From NCBI RefSeq assembly GCF_016894385.1, contig NZ_CP069812.1, forward strand, positions 1,922,001 through 1,986,000: a stretch of DNA of 64,000 nt. The letters run 5' to 3'. Under the pieces are notes generated by a model, which saw only the letters and a list, made by a program, of their open reading frames with translations, ran no database searches and was not told the origin of the DNA. Made by a program: the position numbers and the translations under genes. This DNA comes from Cupriavidus oxalaticus. Lineage in GTDB: Bacteria; Pseudomonadota; Gammaproteobacteria; Burkholderiales; Burkholderiaceae. This document shows, piece after piece, positions 17,012-26,730 of the stretch; within the stretch, counting starts at the first letter, position 1, and the number at the start of each line of letters is the position of its first letter.

Positions 17012-20000
17012 ATGCGCTGCACGCATTGCGGCTTCGCGAACCTTGCGGGCGCCAACTTCTGCGAGGAGTGCGGGGCAAGGCTTGCCCGCATTTGCCCGCA
17101 ATGCGGCGCAGAAGCCACTCCGGCGGCCAAGTTCTGCCGGGCCTGCGGCGTTTCCCTGGCCGATGCACCCGTGCCGCAGCGCTTGTCGCCCCAATCGCCC
17201 CAATCGCCCCAATCGCCCCAATCGCCTCAATCGCCCCAATCGCCTCAATCGCCCAGGCCACCCGCGACCGCCCCGGTCCATTACACCCCGCCCCATCTCG
17301 CCGAACGCATCCTGGCCGAACAGGCCGCGATGGAAGCCCGCGGCGATGCCGCCGGCGAGCGCAAGACCATCACCGCGCTGTTTGCCGACATGGCCGGCTC
17401 GACCGCGCTGACGCAGGACATGGACCCGGAAGACGCGCGCCGCCTGATCGACCCGGTGGTGACGCTGATGATGGAGGCAGTCCACCATTACGAAGGCTAT
17501 GTCGCCAAGTTCCTCGGCGACGGCATCCTGGCGCTGTTCGGCGCGCCCATCGCGCACGAGGACCACGCCCTGCGTGCGCTGTACGCCGCGCTGCGGATGC
17601 AGGGCGCGATGCATCGCCACAGCGACCGGGTCCGGCTGGAGCAAGGCATCCCGCTGCAGATCCGCATCGGCATCCATACCGGCGAGGTGGTGGTGCGATC
17701 GATCCGCAAGGACGACCTGCATACCGATTACGATCCGGTCGGCCACACCATCCACATTGCCTCGCGCATGGAAGGGATTGCCACCCCGGCATCGATCCTG
17801 GTCAGCGAATCCACGCACAAGCTCGCCGAGGGCTATTTCGAGTTCACGGCGCTGGGCACCACGCATGTCAAGGGCGTGCGCGAACCGCTGGCGGTGTACG
17901 AGGTGGTGGGCCTGGGGGCATTGCGCACGCGCCTGCAGGTGGCGGCGCACCGCGGGCTGGCCCGCTTCGTCGGGCGCCAGCAGGAACTGGAGCACCTGCA
18001 TGAGGCGCTGGAGCACGCCAAGGCGGGCAGCGGGCGCATCGTCGCCGTGGTCGGCGAAGCGGGCGTGGGCAAGTCGCGGCTGTTCCATGAGTTCAAGACC
18101 CGCTCGCAACAGGGCTGCCTGGCGCTGGAGACGTTCTCGGTCTCGCACGGCAAGGCTTTTGCCTACCTGCCGCTGATCGAACTGCTGAAGAACTACTTCC
18201 AGATCACCGCGCAGGACGGCGACCGCGCCTGCCGCGAGAAGGTGACGGGACGGCTGCTGACGCTTGACCGTTCGCTGGAAGATCACCTGCCCTACCTGCT
18301 CTACCTGCTCGGCACCACCGAACCGGGTTCGCCGCTGCCGACCATGGACCCGTCGATCCGGCGCCAGCGCACCTTTGACGCGATCGCCCGCCTGCTGGTG
18401 CGCGAGAGCGTCAACCAGCCGCTGATGCTGATCTTCGAAGACCTGCAATGGCTCGACGGCGAGACCGAGGCCTTCCTCAACATGATGGTCGACCATGTGC
18501 CCGCCGCGCGCATGGTGCTGCTGGTCAACTACCGGCCCGAATACACCCATCGCTGGGAAGCCGGGCCGCATTACTCGCAGCTGCGGCTGCAGCCGCTGGG
18601 CCCGGCCGAGGCGCAGGGCCTGCTGACCGCGCTGCTGGGCGACGACCAGAGCCTGGTGCCGCTGAAGCGGCTGATCCTCGACAAGACCGAAGGCAACCCG
18701 TTCTTCATGGAGGAAGTGGTCCAGACCCTGTCCGAGGAAGGCGCGCTGCTGGGCCAGCCCGGCTGCTACCGCATCGAGCAGGCGCCTGCCCTGCTCCATA
18801 TCCCCACCACGGTCCAGGGGGTGCTCGCCGCGCGTATCGACCGGTTGCCGCTGGCGCAGAAAGAACTGCTGCAGACGCTGGCGATCATCGGCAAGGAATT
18901 CCCGCAGAGCCTGGTGCTGCGGGTGGCCGGGCTGGAGGGTGACAAGCTGCATCCGCTGCTGGCCGACCTGCAGGCTGCGGATTTCATCCATGAACGACCG
19001 GCGTTCCCCGAAGTCGAGTACGCCTTCAAGCACGCGCTGACCCAGGAAGTCGCAGGCAATTCGCTGCTGACCGAACGCCGCAGCGCCTTGCATGAAATCA
19101 CGGCGCGCGCGATCGAGGACTTGTTCCAGGGCCGGCTCAAGGACTATTGCAGCGAGCTGGCCCACCACTACAGCCTCAGCGGCAACGTGCCCAAGGCGGT
19201 CGAGTACCTGCACTGCGCCGGCCAGCAGGCGCTGCAGCGCTCGGCGCAGGTCGAGGCGATCCGGCACCTGAGCACCGCCATCGAGTTGCTCAAGCGCCAG
19301 CCCGATACCGCCGAGCGCGCGCGCCAGGAACTGACGCTGCTGCTGACGCTGGGGCCGGCGCTGATGGCGACGCGGGGGCAGGCGTCGCAGGAAGTCGAGG
19401 CCAACTACCGGCGCGCGCTGGCGCTGTGCGAACAGGGCCGGCAGACGCCCTACGTCTTTTCCGCGCAGCTCGGCCTGTGGGCCTTCTACCAGTTGCGTGC
19501 GCAATACCAGGTGGCGTTGCCGCTGGGCAAGCGGCTGCTCGGCCTGGCGCTGCAGTCGCAGCGCCCCAAGCAACTGGCCGAAGGCCATCGCGTGCTGGGC
19601 GCCACGCTGTTCCGGATGGGCAAGCTCGACGCCGCGCGCTCGCATATGGAGGCCGTGCTCGCCCTGCCCCACCCCGACGCGCAGGCCTATGACTTCCTGA
19701 TGGGCTACGGGCGCGATCCGGCCGTGCACGCGACCAGCACGCTGGGCTGGATCCTGTGGTACCTCGGCTGTCCCGACCATGCCCGCGCGCTGTGCCAGGA
19801 AGCGCTGGTGATGGCGCGCGCGCCCCGATGCCTACAACCTGGCGCTGTGCCTGGTATTTGCCGCGGAAGTGCACCAATGCCGGCGCGAGGCGCAGCTGGC
19901 ACGCGAGTATGCCGAGGCCGCGATCGCAATCTCCGGCGAGCAGGGTTTCCCGATCTACCTGGCGTGGGCCACGGTGGTGCAAGGCTGGGCCATGGCAGAA

Positions 20001-20555
20001 CTGGGAGACGTCGAAAAAGGGATCGCCCGTATCCGCCATGGCCTGGCCGCCTACGAGGCCACCGGCGCGGTGCTCGGCACGCCCAACCTTTTGTCGCTGC
20101 TGGCCTACGCCTGCAACAAGGCCGGACAGACGGACGCCGCGCAGGAAGCGCTGGCGCGAGGGCTGGCGCTGGCCGAAGAGAACGGCGAGCGGCTCGACGA
20201 AGCCACGCTGTGGCGACTGCGCGGCGACATGCTGTGCCGGCTGCAGCCTGACGAACACCAGCAAGCGGAAGCCTGCTTCCGGCAGGCGCTCGACATCGCC
20301 ACCGGGCAAGGCTCCAGACTGCTGGCGCTGCGCGCCGCGCTAAGCCTGGCCAGGCTGTGGCGCGCGCAAGGCAAGACCGGCGTGGCGCGCGAGACGCTGG
20401 CCCGGCACCTTGCGCCGCTGACCGAAGGCAGCGACACCGCCGACCAGCAGGAGGCCGCCGCGCTGCTGGCGGCGCTGGGAGGCGAGGTATCGGGCACTGC
20501 GGGCGGCACCTCCGCCGGCACCCCGGCCGGCACCTCAACCCCTGCGCGCCCATGA
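17012..20555 (+). pseudogene. Zinc-ribbon/class III adenylate cyclase/AAA/TPR regulator, frameshifted
   Basis: A large signalling protein of about 1180 residues if restored. In order: two zinc ribbons (Cys3, 6, 17, 20 and Cys28, 31, 42, 45), a Ser-Pro-Gln tandem linker (59-81), a class III nucleotide cyclase domain (about 115-300, with Asp126 in LFADMAGST and the second metal Asp in KFLGDGILALFG), and an AAA/STAND ATPase (GEAGVGKSR; LMLIFEDLQWLDG). Long TPR-like helices follow. The frame breaks at a CCCC run (19823-19826): the continuation, DAYNLALCLVFAAEV onward, is one base out of phase and runs to 20555. This is either a single-base insertion in the strain or a sequencing error. AGGAGG precedes the start. 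Confidence 0.85.
17186..17254 (+). repeat. 9-bp tandem repeat coding (Ser-Pro-Gln)n
   Basis: Seven 9-base units of tcgccccaa (two with tcgcctcaa) plus a partial unit. They code for the linker between zinc ribbons and cyclase domain. A unit of three codons lets the copy number vary without shifting frame. Confidence 0.9.
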
Positions 20556-21223
20556 CCCCGCTCCAGGCCCGCCAGCTGCAGGACCGCTTCGCTGCCGTGT
20601 GGACGCGCGCGGGCGGCACGCATGCGGGCGACGCCTATGCCGATCTTGCCGGCCGCTATGGCGAGCCGGGCCGCCATTACCACACCCTCGACCATATCCG
20701 CCGCTGCCTGCGTGACCTGGATTGGGCTCGCGGCGCCATCGCCACGGCCGATGCCGATGCGGTGGAACTGGCGCTGTGGTGCCATGACGTGATCTTTGTA
20801 CCTGGCGCGGCCGACAACGAAGCCCGCAGCGCAGGCTGGATCCTGCAATGGGGGACCGGCATCGCCAGGGCCGACCGGATCGCCGCACTGGTGCTGGAAA
20901 CCGTCCACGACGGGATCCCTGCCAGCACAGCGGGCCGCTTCACCGCCGATATCGACCTGGCGGCGCTCGGCTGCAGCCGGACGCGCTTCCGTCATAACGG
21001 CGCCTGCCTGCGCGCCGAGCGCACCGACCTCGACGACCAGGCCTACGACGCAGCCGAGCGCGCCTTCCTGCGCGCGCTGCTGGACAGCCCGCGCATCTAC
21101 CATACCGAGCCGTTCCACGCGCGCTATGAAGCCCGCGCGCGCGCCAACCTGGCGTGGCGGCTGGCGCAGCCGGGCCTTGCTGGCGTCACAGGCGTCACAG
21201 GCGTCACAGGAACTCGCCGCTGA
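20552..21223 (+). CDS. Predicted metal-dependent HD phosphohydrolase
   Basis: A 223-residue HD-superfamily protein. The metal site is visible as HYHTLDH near residue 43 and WCHDVIF near 76, with a later Asp in TADIDLAALG. This is the COG4339 type; substrates are not established. The ATG overlaps the end of the restored cyclase-like gene (ATGA), so the two were probably one operon. Its C-terminus is a GVT repeat encoded by 9-base units, and its last 20 bases overlap the convergent patatin gene. Confidence 0.75.
   Translation: MTPLQARQLQDRFAAVWTRAGGTHAGDAYADLAGRYGEPGRHYHTLDHIRRCLRDLDWARGAIATADADAVELALWCHDVIFVPGAADNEARSAGWILQWGTGIARADRIAALVLETVHDGIPASTAGRFTADIDLAALGCSRTRFRHNGACLRAERTDLDDQAYDAAERAFLRALLDSPRIYHTEPFHARYEARARANLAWRLAQPGLAGVTGVTGVTGTRR
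21182..21211 (+). repeat. Three 9-bp tandem units at the convergent gene ends
   Basis: GGCGTCACA is repeated three times, in frame, at the 3' end of the HD gene and reaching into the patatin gene's last codons on the other strand. Confidence 0.8.
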
Positions 21224-22235
21224 TGTCGATGCTGGAGCGCTGGCCGATGCTGTCGTAGTGCTGCGCCAGCCAGTCCGTGGCCTGCGCCCTGCCCTGGTCG
21301 CGCAGCGCGCACAGGAAGCCCCAGTCGGCGTTGTACTTGGTCGACACGCCAAGCGCAGCCATGGTCTCGTCGGAGCGGATCGAGTGGATCCACATCTCCT
21401 TCATGTCGCGCCCGTCCACCTTGCCCTGCTGGATCAGCGCGGTGACAAAGGCAATGGCGCGCATCTCGCGCATCAGCGATGAGTTGAAGCTGAGCTCGTT
21501 GACGCGGTTGAGGATATCCGCCGCCGAGGTCGGCACGCCGTGGCGCACGATCGGGTTGATATGGACGATGACCACGTCGCGGGTCTGGCAGTGGTAGATC
21601 AGCGGAAAGATCGCCGGGTTGCCGACATAACCGCCGTCCCAGTAATACTGGCCATCGATGCACACCGCCTGGAACAGCGTGGGAACGCAGGCCGACGCCA
21701 GCACGGCATCGATGCTCAGCTCCTCCGGCGGGAAGATGCGAATGCGGCCGGTCTCGATATTGGTGGCGCACAGGTAGAGCCGGATCGGGCAATGCTCGCG
21801 CAGCGCGGCGAAGTCGACTTGCGTGCCGAGCACTTCGCGCAGCGGGTTCAGGTTGTTGGGATTGAACTGGTACGGCGACAGCAGGCGCAGCGCAATGTCG
21901 GCCATGGCATACAGCGGCGAATGGTTCAGCCCCAGGGTATGGCCGGTCTTGAACCACGGCATCCAGCGGAACGGGCTGTAGCGCTGCGCGGAGCTCGAGA
22001 TCGCCAGCCAGAACGCGTGCAAGGCCTCGCGCGCGCCCGCGCTGCCGCCTTGCAGCAGCCCGTAGGCCAGCACCGCGCCGTTCATGGCCCCGGCGCTGGT
22101 GGCGCTGACGCCCTCGATCGCCAGCCTGCCGTCCTCGAGCAGACGGTCGAGCACGCCCCAGGTGAATGCGCCGTGCATGCCGCCGCCCTGCAGGGCAAGC
22201 GACACGGGTTTGCGGTCTGGCTGGTCCGGCTGCAT
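21204..22235 (-). CDS. Patatin-like phospholipase
   Basis: A 343-residue patatin-family lipid acyl hydrolase. Seen: oxyanion loop GGGMHGAFTWG (about 18-28), nucleophile Ser in SATSAGAMNG and catalytic Asp in WDGGYVGNP. The usual G-x-S-x-G has Ala in place of the first Gly. Similar predicted esterases (RssA type) are common in Burkholderiales, and some act in PHB/lipid turnover or membrane repair. No signal peptide is evident. Its last 20 bases overlap the convergent HD gene. Confidence 0.87.
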   Translation of the reverse strand: MQPDQPDRKPVSLALQGGGMHGAFTWGVLDRLLEDGRLAIEGVSATSAGAMNGAVLAYGLLQGGSAGAREALHAFWLAISSSAQRYSPFRWMPWFKTGHTLGLNHSPLYAMADIALRLLSPYQFNPNNLNPLREVLGTQVDFAALREHCPIRLYLCATNIETGRIRIFPPEELSIDAVLASACVPTLFQAVCIDGQYYWDGGYVGNPAIFPLIYHCQTRDVVIVHINPIVRHGVPTSAADILNRVNELSFNSSLMREMRAIAFVTALIQQGKVDGRDMKEMWIHSIRSDETMAALGVSTKYNADWGFLCALRDQGRAQATDWLAQHYDSIGQRSSIDISGEFL

Positions 22236-22403
22236 CCGAGGCTCCCTCCCTGGCGTGCCATGCGGCTGCGCCAGGCTCCGTGCTGCGGGCGGTTATCCGT
22301 ATCCATCCAGTGTAGGGAATAAGCCGTTTGCCGGCAGCCCGGCGCGTGGCCTGGCGGGCGGACCGATGGCGGGCTTGCCGCTTGCGCCAGGCCTGGACAT
22401 CCG

Positions 22404-23258
22404 TCAGGCGCTGGCGGCGGCCATCACGACGTGCGCCTGCATCGGGCCGGAGACGGGGCCGTTGCCATATGCCGCCCGGAACGCCTGGGCGCAAGCGTCG
22501 GTCGCCCGCGCCAGCGCATCGGGACCGCGCCGCTCCAGGTCCGCGCGCAGCGGCGTGCCCTGGCAGTACGCCACCGCCGGGATGCGGGCGGCATCGGCGC
22601 GGCTGGTGGCGGTGACGGTCTCGAACAGCGGCGGCGCGGTAAAGCCGCCGTGCCGCAAGTCCTGCTCGATCGCCGCCTGGCTGTGATAGCCGTGCGGCGT
22701 GCGCGCCATGAAATCCGGCGGCGACCCGGGGAACAGGCGGGCCAGCGCCGCCGTGACATCGCGGGCAAAGGCATTGAATTCGATCCGGTCCCACACGTTG
22801 AACACCAGCGTCCCGCCGGGCACCAGCACGCGGCGCGCTTCGGCGAAGGCGCGGGCCTTGTCCGGGAAGAACATCACGCCGAACTGGCAGGCTACCAGGT
22901 CGAAGCTGGCATCGCCGAACGGCAGCGCCATCGCATCGGCCTCGCGCCAGGTCACGGGGCGCTCTGTGCCTTCGGCCTGGGCCCGCGCCAGCATCGGCGC
23001 ATTGAGGTCGGTGGCGACGATGATCGCGCCGGGCGCGAGCCGGCGCGCCAGCTCGCGCGTGAGCACGCCGGTGCCGGCGGCCAGTTCCAGCACACGGCGC
23101 GGCTGCAGCGCGGCGATGCGCTCGGCGAGGTCGGCGGCATAAGGCGCAAAGATCATGGGCACCATCAGCGACGCATACACGTCGGGGATCGCACCGGCGA
23201 AAAGGTTGTCGGCATTCGGGTAGTCGACACTCGGGCGGCCGGCATTCGGCAAAGCCAT
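22404..23258 (-). CDS. Class I SAM-dependent methyltransferase
   Basis: A 284-residue methyltransferase. The SAM-binding motif I is VLELAAGTGVLTREL (about 55-70), followed by an acidic end of strand 2 (VATDLNAPML) and the post-motif region LPFGDASFDLVACQFGVMFF, which is typical of UbiE/COQ5-like enzymes. The substrate is unknown. It lies 168 bases upstream of the patatin gene on the same strand. Confidence 0.87.
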   Translation of the reverse strand: MALPNAGRPSVDYPNADNLFAGAIPDVYASLMVPMIFAPYAADLAERIAALQPRRVLELAAGTGVLTRELARRLAPGAIIVATDLNAPMLARAQAEGTERPVTWREADAMALPFGDASFDLVACQFGVMFFPDKARAFAEARRVLVPGGTLVFNVWDRIEFNAFARDVTAALARLFPGSPPDFMARTPHGYHSQAAIEQDLRHGGFTAPPLFETVTATSRADAARIPAVAYCQGTPLRADLERRGPDALARATDACAQAFRAAYGNGPVSGPMQAHVVMAAASA

Positions 23259-23366
23259 GGAAATCCCCTTGCCCGGCGCACTGGAAGCCGGGATCGACTC
23301 AGTGGGTGTAGGACACCCGGCCGCGAAAGTAAACCGGCCGGCGCTGCCTGCCGGGGCGCAATGGTG

Positions 23367-23612
23367 TCACGGCCGACCCAGTGCCCGCGCTTCCTTCATC
23401 TGTGCGTTGGCGAATTCGAGCATGCGCAGCACTTCGTCAAATACCGGCAGCGCGTATTCGCGGCCCGGCACGTCCGGCATGCCGGCGCGGTCGGCGGCAA
23501 CGCCGCGGATCAGGTCCTCCAGGAAGCCGGGCTGGCTCGCCTCGGCGCGCTGCAACAGCAGGTGCAGCAGGTATGCGCAGGCGTCAAGGCGCGAAACTTG
23601 CATGGCATTCAT
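23367..23612 (-). CDS. Small hypothetical protein
   Basis: An 81-residue, mostly helical protein starting MNAMQVSRLDACAYLLHLLLQ. I do not recognise the family. It lies 108 bases upstream of the methyltransferase gene on the same strand and is divergent from the DUF72 gene. The reverse strand before the start has GGGGGAAAG, a plausible ribosome site. Confidence 0.55.
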   Translation of the reverse strand: MNAMQVSRLDACAYLLHLLLQRAEASQPGFLEDLIRGVAADRAGMPDVPGREYALPVFDEVLRMLEFANAQMKEARALGRP

Positions 23613-23700
23613 GGAACTTTCCCCCTGTCATGTCGGGCACGGCGCGCACCGCGCGTGGTGCGCGCCATTGAAAAAATACAGGGCACACGCGGACAAGGCA

Positions 23701-24570
23701 ATGATCCGGATCGGCATCTCGGGCTGGCGCTACGACGGGTGGCGCGGCGTGTTCTATCCCAAGGGGCTGGCGCAGCGGCGCGAGCTGGAGTTCGCCTCGC
23801 GCGCGGTCGATTCGATCGAGATCAACGGCTCCCACTATGCGCTGCAGACGCTGCGCAGCTATCGCGCGTGGTACGAGGCCACGCCCGAGGATTTTGTCTT
23901 CAGCGTCAAGGGATCGCGCTACCTGACGCATATGCTGCGCGTCCGCGACGACAAGGCGCGCCCGGCCATGGCCAACTTCCTGGCATCCGGCGTGCTGGCG
24001 CTGGAGGAAAAGCTGGGTCCGATGCTGTGGCAGTTCCCCCCGAACTTTGCCTTCGATCCGGAGCGGATGGCGCGCTTCCTCGCCCTGCTGCCGCACAACA
24101 CCCACAGCGCGCGCGAACTGGCGCGCGAACACGACAGCCGGGTCAAGCAGCCCTGGTGCGAGACGCGGCGCCGGCGCCCGATCCGGCACGCGGTGGAAAT
24201 CCGGCACGACAGCTTCTGCACGCCCGAATTCCCGGCGCTGCTGCGGCGCCATCGCGTCGCGCTGGTGATCTCCGACGCCGTCGCCGACTGGCCCTACGCA
24301 GAAGACATCACCAGCAATTTCCTCTACCTGCGGCTGCATGGCAGCCAGACGCTGTACGGCGGCAGCTACTCCGACAAGGCGCTGCACCGCTGGGCCGACC
24401 GGCTGGACAGATGGGCCAGCGGCCACGAACCGGCCGATGCGCAGCGGATCTCGCCCAGGCGCCCGCGCAAGGCCGCCCACCGCGACGTCTACTGCTATTT
24501 CGACAACGACCAGAAGGTCAAGGCGCCGTTCGATGCGCAGCGCCTGATGCGCCTGCTGCAAAAGGCCTGA
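23701..24570 (+). CDS. DUF72 (YecE-like) protein
   Basis: A 289-residue protein of the DUF72 TIM-barrel family. Seen: the N-terminal IRIGISGWRYDGWRGVFYP, then VDSIEINGSHYAL and the WQFPPNF segment. The C-terminus has YLRLHG and the final CYFDND signature. The biochemical role of DUF72 is not established. ATG at 23701 fits the family start; the longer upstream frame is antisense to the small gene. Confidence 0.88.
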   Translation: MIRIGISGWRYDGWRGVFYPKGLAQRRELEFASRAVDSIEINGSHYALQTLRSYRAWYEATPEDFVFSVKGSRYLTHMLRVRDDKARPAMANFLASGVLALEEKLGPMLWQFPPNFAFDPERMARFLALLPHNTHSARELAREHDSRVKQPWCETRRRRPIRHAVEIRHDSFCTPEFPALLRRHRVALVISDAVADWPYAEDITSNFLYLRLHGSQTLYGGSYSDKALHRWADRLDRWASGHEPADAQRISPRRPRKAAHRDVYCYFDNDQKVKAPFDAQRLMRLLQKA

Positions 24571-24608
24571 GCGGCCCTGGAAGGTGGCAGGCGCGCCGCC
24601 GTGTACAG

Positions 24609-25508
24609 CTACTCCCGCATCCTCTCTGCCATGAACGCCCGCAGCATCTCCATCGCGGGCGTCTCAGTCCGTCCCAGCAAGGTGATCAGCGCGAACTGCG
24701 CGCTGGTGTGCAGTGGCGGCGTCAATGCCAGCTCCACCAGTTCCCCGCTTGCCATGGGCTCGCGCGCGGCAGAGATGATGCCGAGGAACACCGCATCGGT
24801 GATGCGGGCTGCTTCCACCAGGCTGGCAATCTCCTCGCAGCGCAGCGTGACCATCTGGTCGGGATGGGCGCGTGGCCCGAAGTGGGCGATCAGGATGCGC
24901 GCCACCTCGTCCGACAGTGGGCTGGAAGCGATCGGATAGGCCAGCAGATCGTCGAAGCTCACGCGGCGCAGCTTGCACAACGGATGGCCGCTGCGGCAGA
25001 TGAAGCCGGCGCGCAGATCCGGCAGCCGCTCCACACGCAGGTCGGGGCCCGGCACTAGCGAGCGCAGGTCGATGACCACGCCGTCAAGCGCGCGGGCGCG
25101 CAACTGCTGAAGCTGCAGATTGGTCGCGCCGCGAGAAATAGTCAGCCTTACCCTGGGATGGTGCTTGGCCATATGGACCAGCAACGGCGTCATCAGCATG
25201 GCGCCCGGCCCGGATCCCATGCCGATGCGCAGCGTGCCCGCCTGGCCGGCCTGCAACTCCAGCGCGCTCTGCCTGAGCTCGCCGGCCTCGAAGGCGATGC
25301 GCCGAGCCCTTTCCAGCGCCAGCTGCCCGAACGGTGTCAGTTCGTTGCGCTTGCCGATACGGTCCACCAGCGGCATGCCCAGTTCCGCTTCCAGCGCCTG
25401 GATGCTGCGGCTGAGTGCCGGCTGTGTCAGATGCAGCCGCGCGGCGGCCCGGCTGAACGAGCCCGTCTCCGCCAGCGCGATCAGGTGCTTGAGCTGTATC
25501 AGGTTCAT
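24609..25508 (-). CDS. LysR-family transcription regulator
   Basis: A 299-residue LysR regulator. The N-terminal winged helix is MNLIQLKHLIALAETGSFSRAAARLHLTQPALSRSIQALE. A periplasmic-binding-like effector domain spans about 90-290. The start at 25508 has GGAGGGG upstream. It is divergent from the Bug receptor and M20 hydrolase genes and probably controls them in response to the imported or hydrolysed compound. The 144-base divergent gap contains an AT-rich core (25530-25560) suitable for LysR binding. Confidence 0.9.
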   Translation of the reverse strand: MNLIQLKHLIALAETGSFSRAAARLHLTQPALSRSIQALEAELGMPLVDRIGKRNELTPFGQLALERARRIAFEAGELRQSALELQAGQAGTLRIGMGSGPGAMLMTPLLVHMAKHHPRVRLTISRGATNLQLQQLRARALDGVVIDLRSLVPGPDLRVERLPDLRAGFICRSGHPLCKLRRVSFDDLLAYPIASSPLSDEVARILIAHFGPRAHPDQMVTLRCEEIASLVEAARITDAVFLGIISAAREPMASGELVELALTPPLHTSAQFALITLLGRTETPAMEMLRAFMAERMRE

Positions 25509-25652
25509 CGCCGCCCCTCCATGCAATTTTGTAATGATAATGAGAAAAATGATGCATTGGACATCCGGTTCTCGCCTTCCTAACATTGCTGCGAGCCGCG
25601 CGTCCCGCCGGGGCAACAAGACAGACGCGGCACCCATGCTCAGGAGACGACG

Positions 25653-26696
25653 ATGTACCTCACCCAATGCCTGCGCCGCTCGCTGGCGAAACTGCCTGGC
25701 GGCCTGCTCGCCGCCATGCTGGCCGGCCCGCTCTGTGCCGGCGCGGCCGGCGCAACCGCAATCACGGGGGCGAACGGGGCGGCCACCGCCTATCCTGCCA
25801 AGCCGATCGCACTGATGGTGCCCTATCCCGCCGGCGGCGCCTCAGACGCCATCGCCCGTGTGCTGAGCCAGCCCATCGGCAAGCAGCTCGGCCAGACCGT
25901 GCTGGTGGAGAACCTGGGCGGCGTCAGCGGCGCCATCGGCGCGCAGAAGGTGCTGTCGGCGCCGGGCGACGGCTACCATCTGTTCCAGGGTTCTCCCAAC
26001 GAAGTGATCCTGTCCCCGCTGGCCAATGCCGCGGTCAAGCTGCAGGCGGAGGACTTCCAGCTGGTGCAGCCGATTTCCACCGCGGTGCTGGCACTGATCG
26101 CACGCAAGGACCTGGAAGCCAACTCCGCGGACGAACTGATCGCCCTGGCACGCAGCCGCAAGGACAAGCCGCTGTCTTACGGGAGCGTGGGAGTGGGCTC
26201 GCTGTACCACATCCTGGCCGAGCACATGCAGCAACTCACCGGCACCAGGATGACCCACGTCCCCTACAAAGGCGCAGCGCCGCTGGTGCAGGACCTCGGC
26301 GGCGGCCAGCTCGACTTCGCCATCGTGCCGTTCAACGCCGCGCTCGGCGCGATGGCCCAGCAGGGACGGCTGAAGCTGCTCGCCACCGCGGGTGCCACCC
26401 GGGCGCCGCTGCTGCCAAATGTGCCCACCATCAGCGAAGGCAAGCTGCTGAAGAACTTCGCCTTCACGATCTGGACCGGCTTCATGGTGAAGAAGGGAAC
26501 CCCGCCCGAGGTGATGCAGCGCCTGAACCTGGCGCTCGGCAATGTGCTCAAGGATCCCGCCGTGCGCGCCGGGCTGGAAGCCCAGATGCAGATCGTGGCC
26601 ACGCCGATGACGCTGCAGGAGGCGGCCCGTTTCTATGAAGGCGAGACGGCACGCTACCGCGGCCTGGCCAAGGCCATCGGACTGCAGCCGCAATGA
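25653..26696 (+). CDS. Bug-family tripartite tricarboxylate receptor
   Basis: A 347-residue periplasmic solute receptor of the TctC/Bug family. Seen: an N-terminal export signal (about 1-35), then the family hallmark YPAKPIALMVPYPAGGASDAIAR, GQTVLVENLGG and MTHVPYKGAAP. Bug proteins bind carboxylates or amides for TctAB-type transporters, which are not encoded nearby. AGGAGACGACG precedes the ATG. It is paired with an M20 amidohydrolase, so an N-acyl amino acid or similar amide is a reasonable ligand guess. Confidence 0.9.
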   Translation: MYLTQCLRRSLAKLPGGLLAAMLAGPLCAGAAGATAITGANGAATAYPAKPIALMVPYPAGGASDAIARVLSQPIGKQLGQTVLVENLGGVSGAIGAQKVLSAPGDGYHLFQGSPNEVILSPLANAAVKLQAEDFQLVQPISTAVLALIARKDLEANSADELIALARSRKDKPLSYGSVGVGSLYHILAEHMQQLTGTRMTHVPYKGAAPLVQDLGGGQLDFAIVPFNAALGAMAQQGRLKLLATAGATRAPLLPNVPTISEGKLLKNFAFTIWTGFMVKKGTPPEVMQRLNLALGNVLKDPAVRAGLEAQMQIVATPMTLQEAARFYEGETARYRGLAKAIGLQPQ

Positions 26697-26730
26697 CGCA
26701 ACGCCAACGCATATAGAGAGGGGAAGCCCC

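Noticed and set aside
17000..19780. Long reverse-strand open frame of over 900 codons
   Set aside because: It is antisense to a strongly recognisable cyclase/AAA protein, rich in Gln, Arg and His as expected from GC-biased shadow frames, and has no domain.
22431..25058. Plus-strand open frame of 875 codons
   Set aside because: It runs across several real genes (methyltransferase, DUF72, LysR) in wrong frames; composition is that of a shadow frame.
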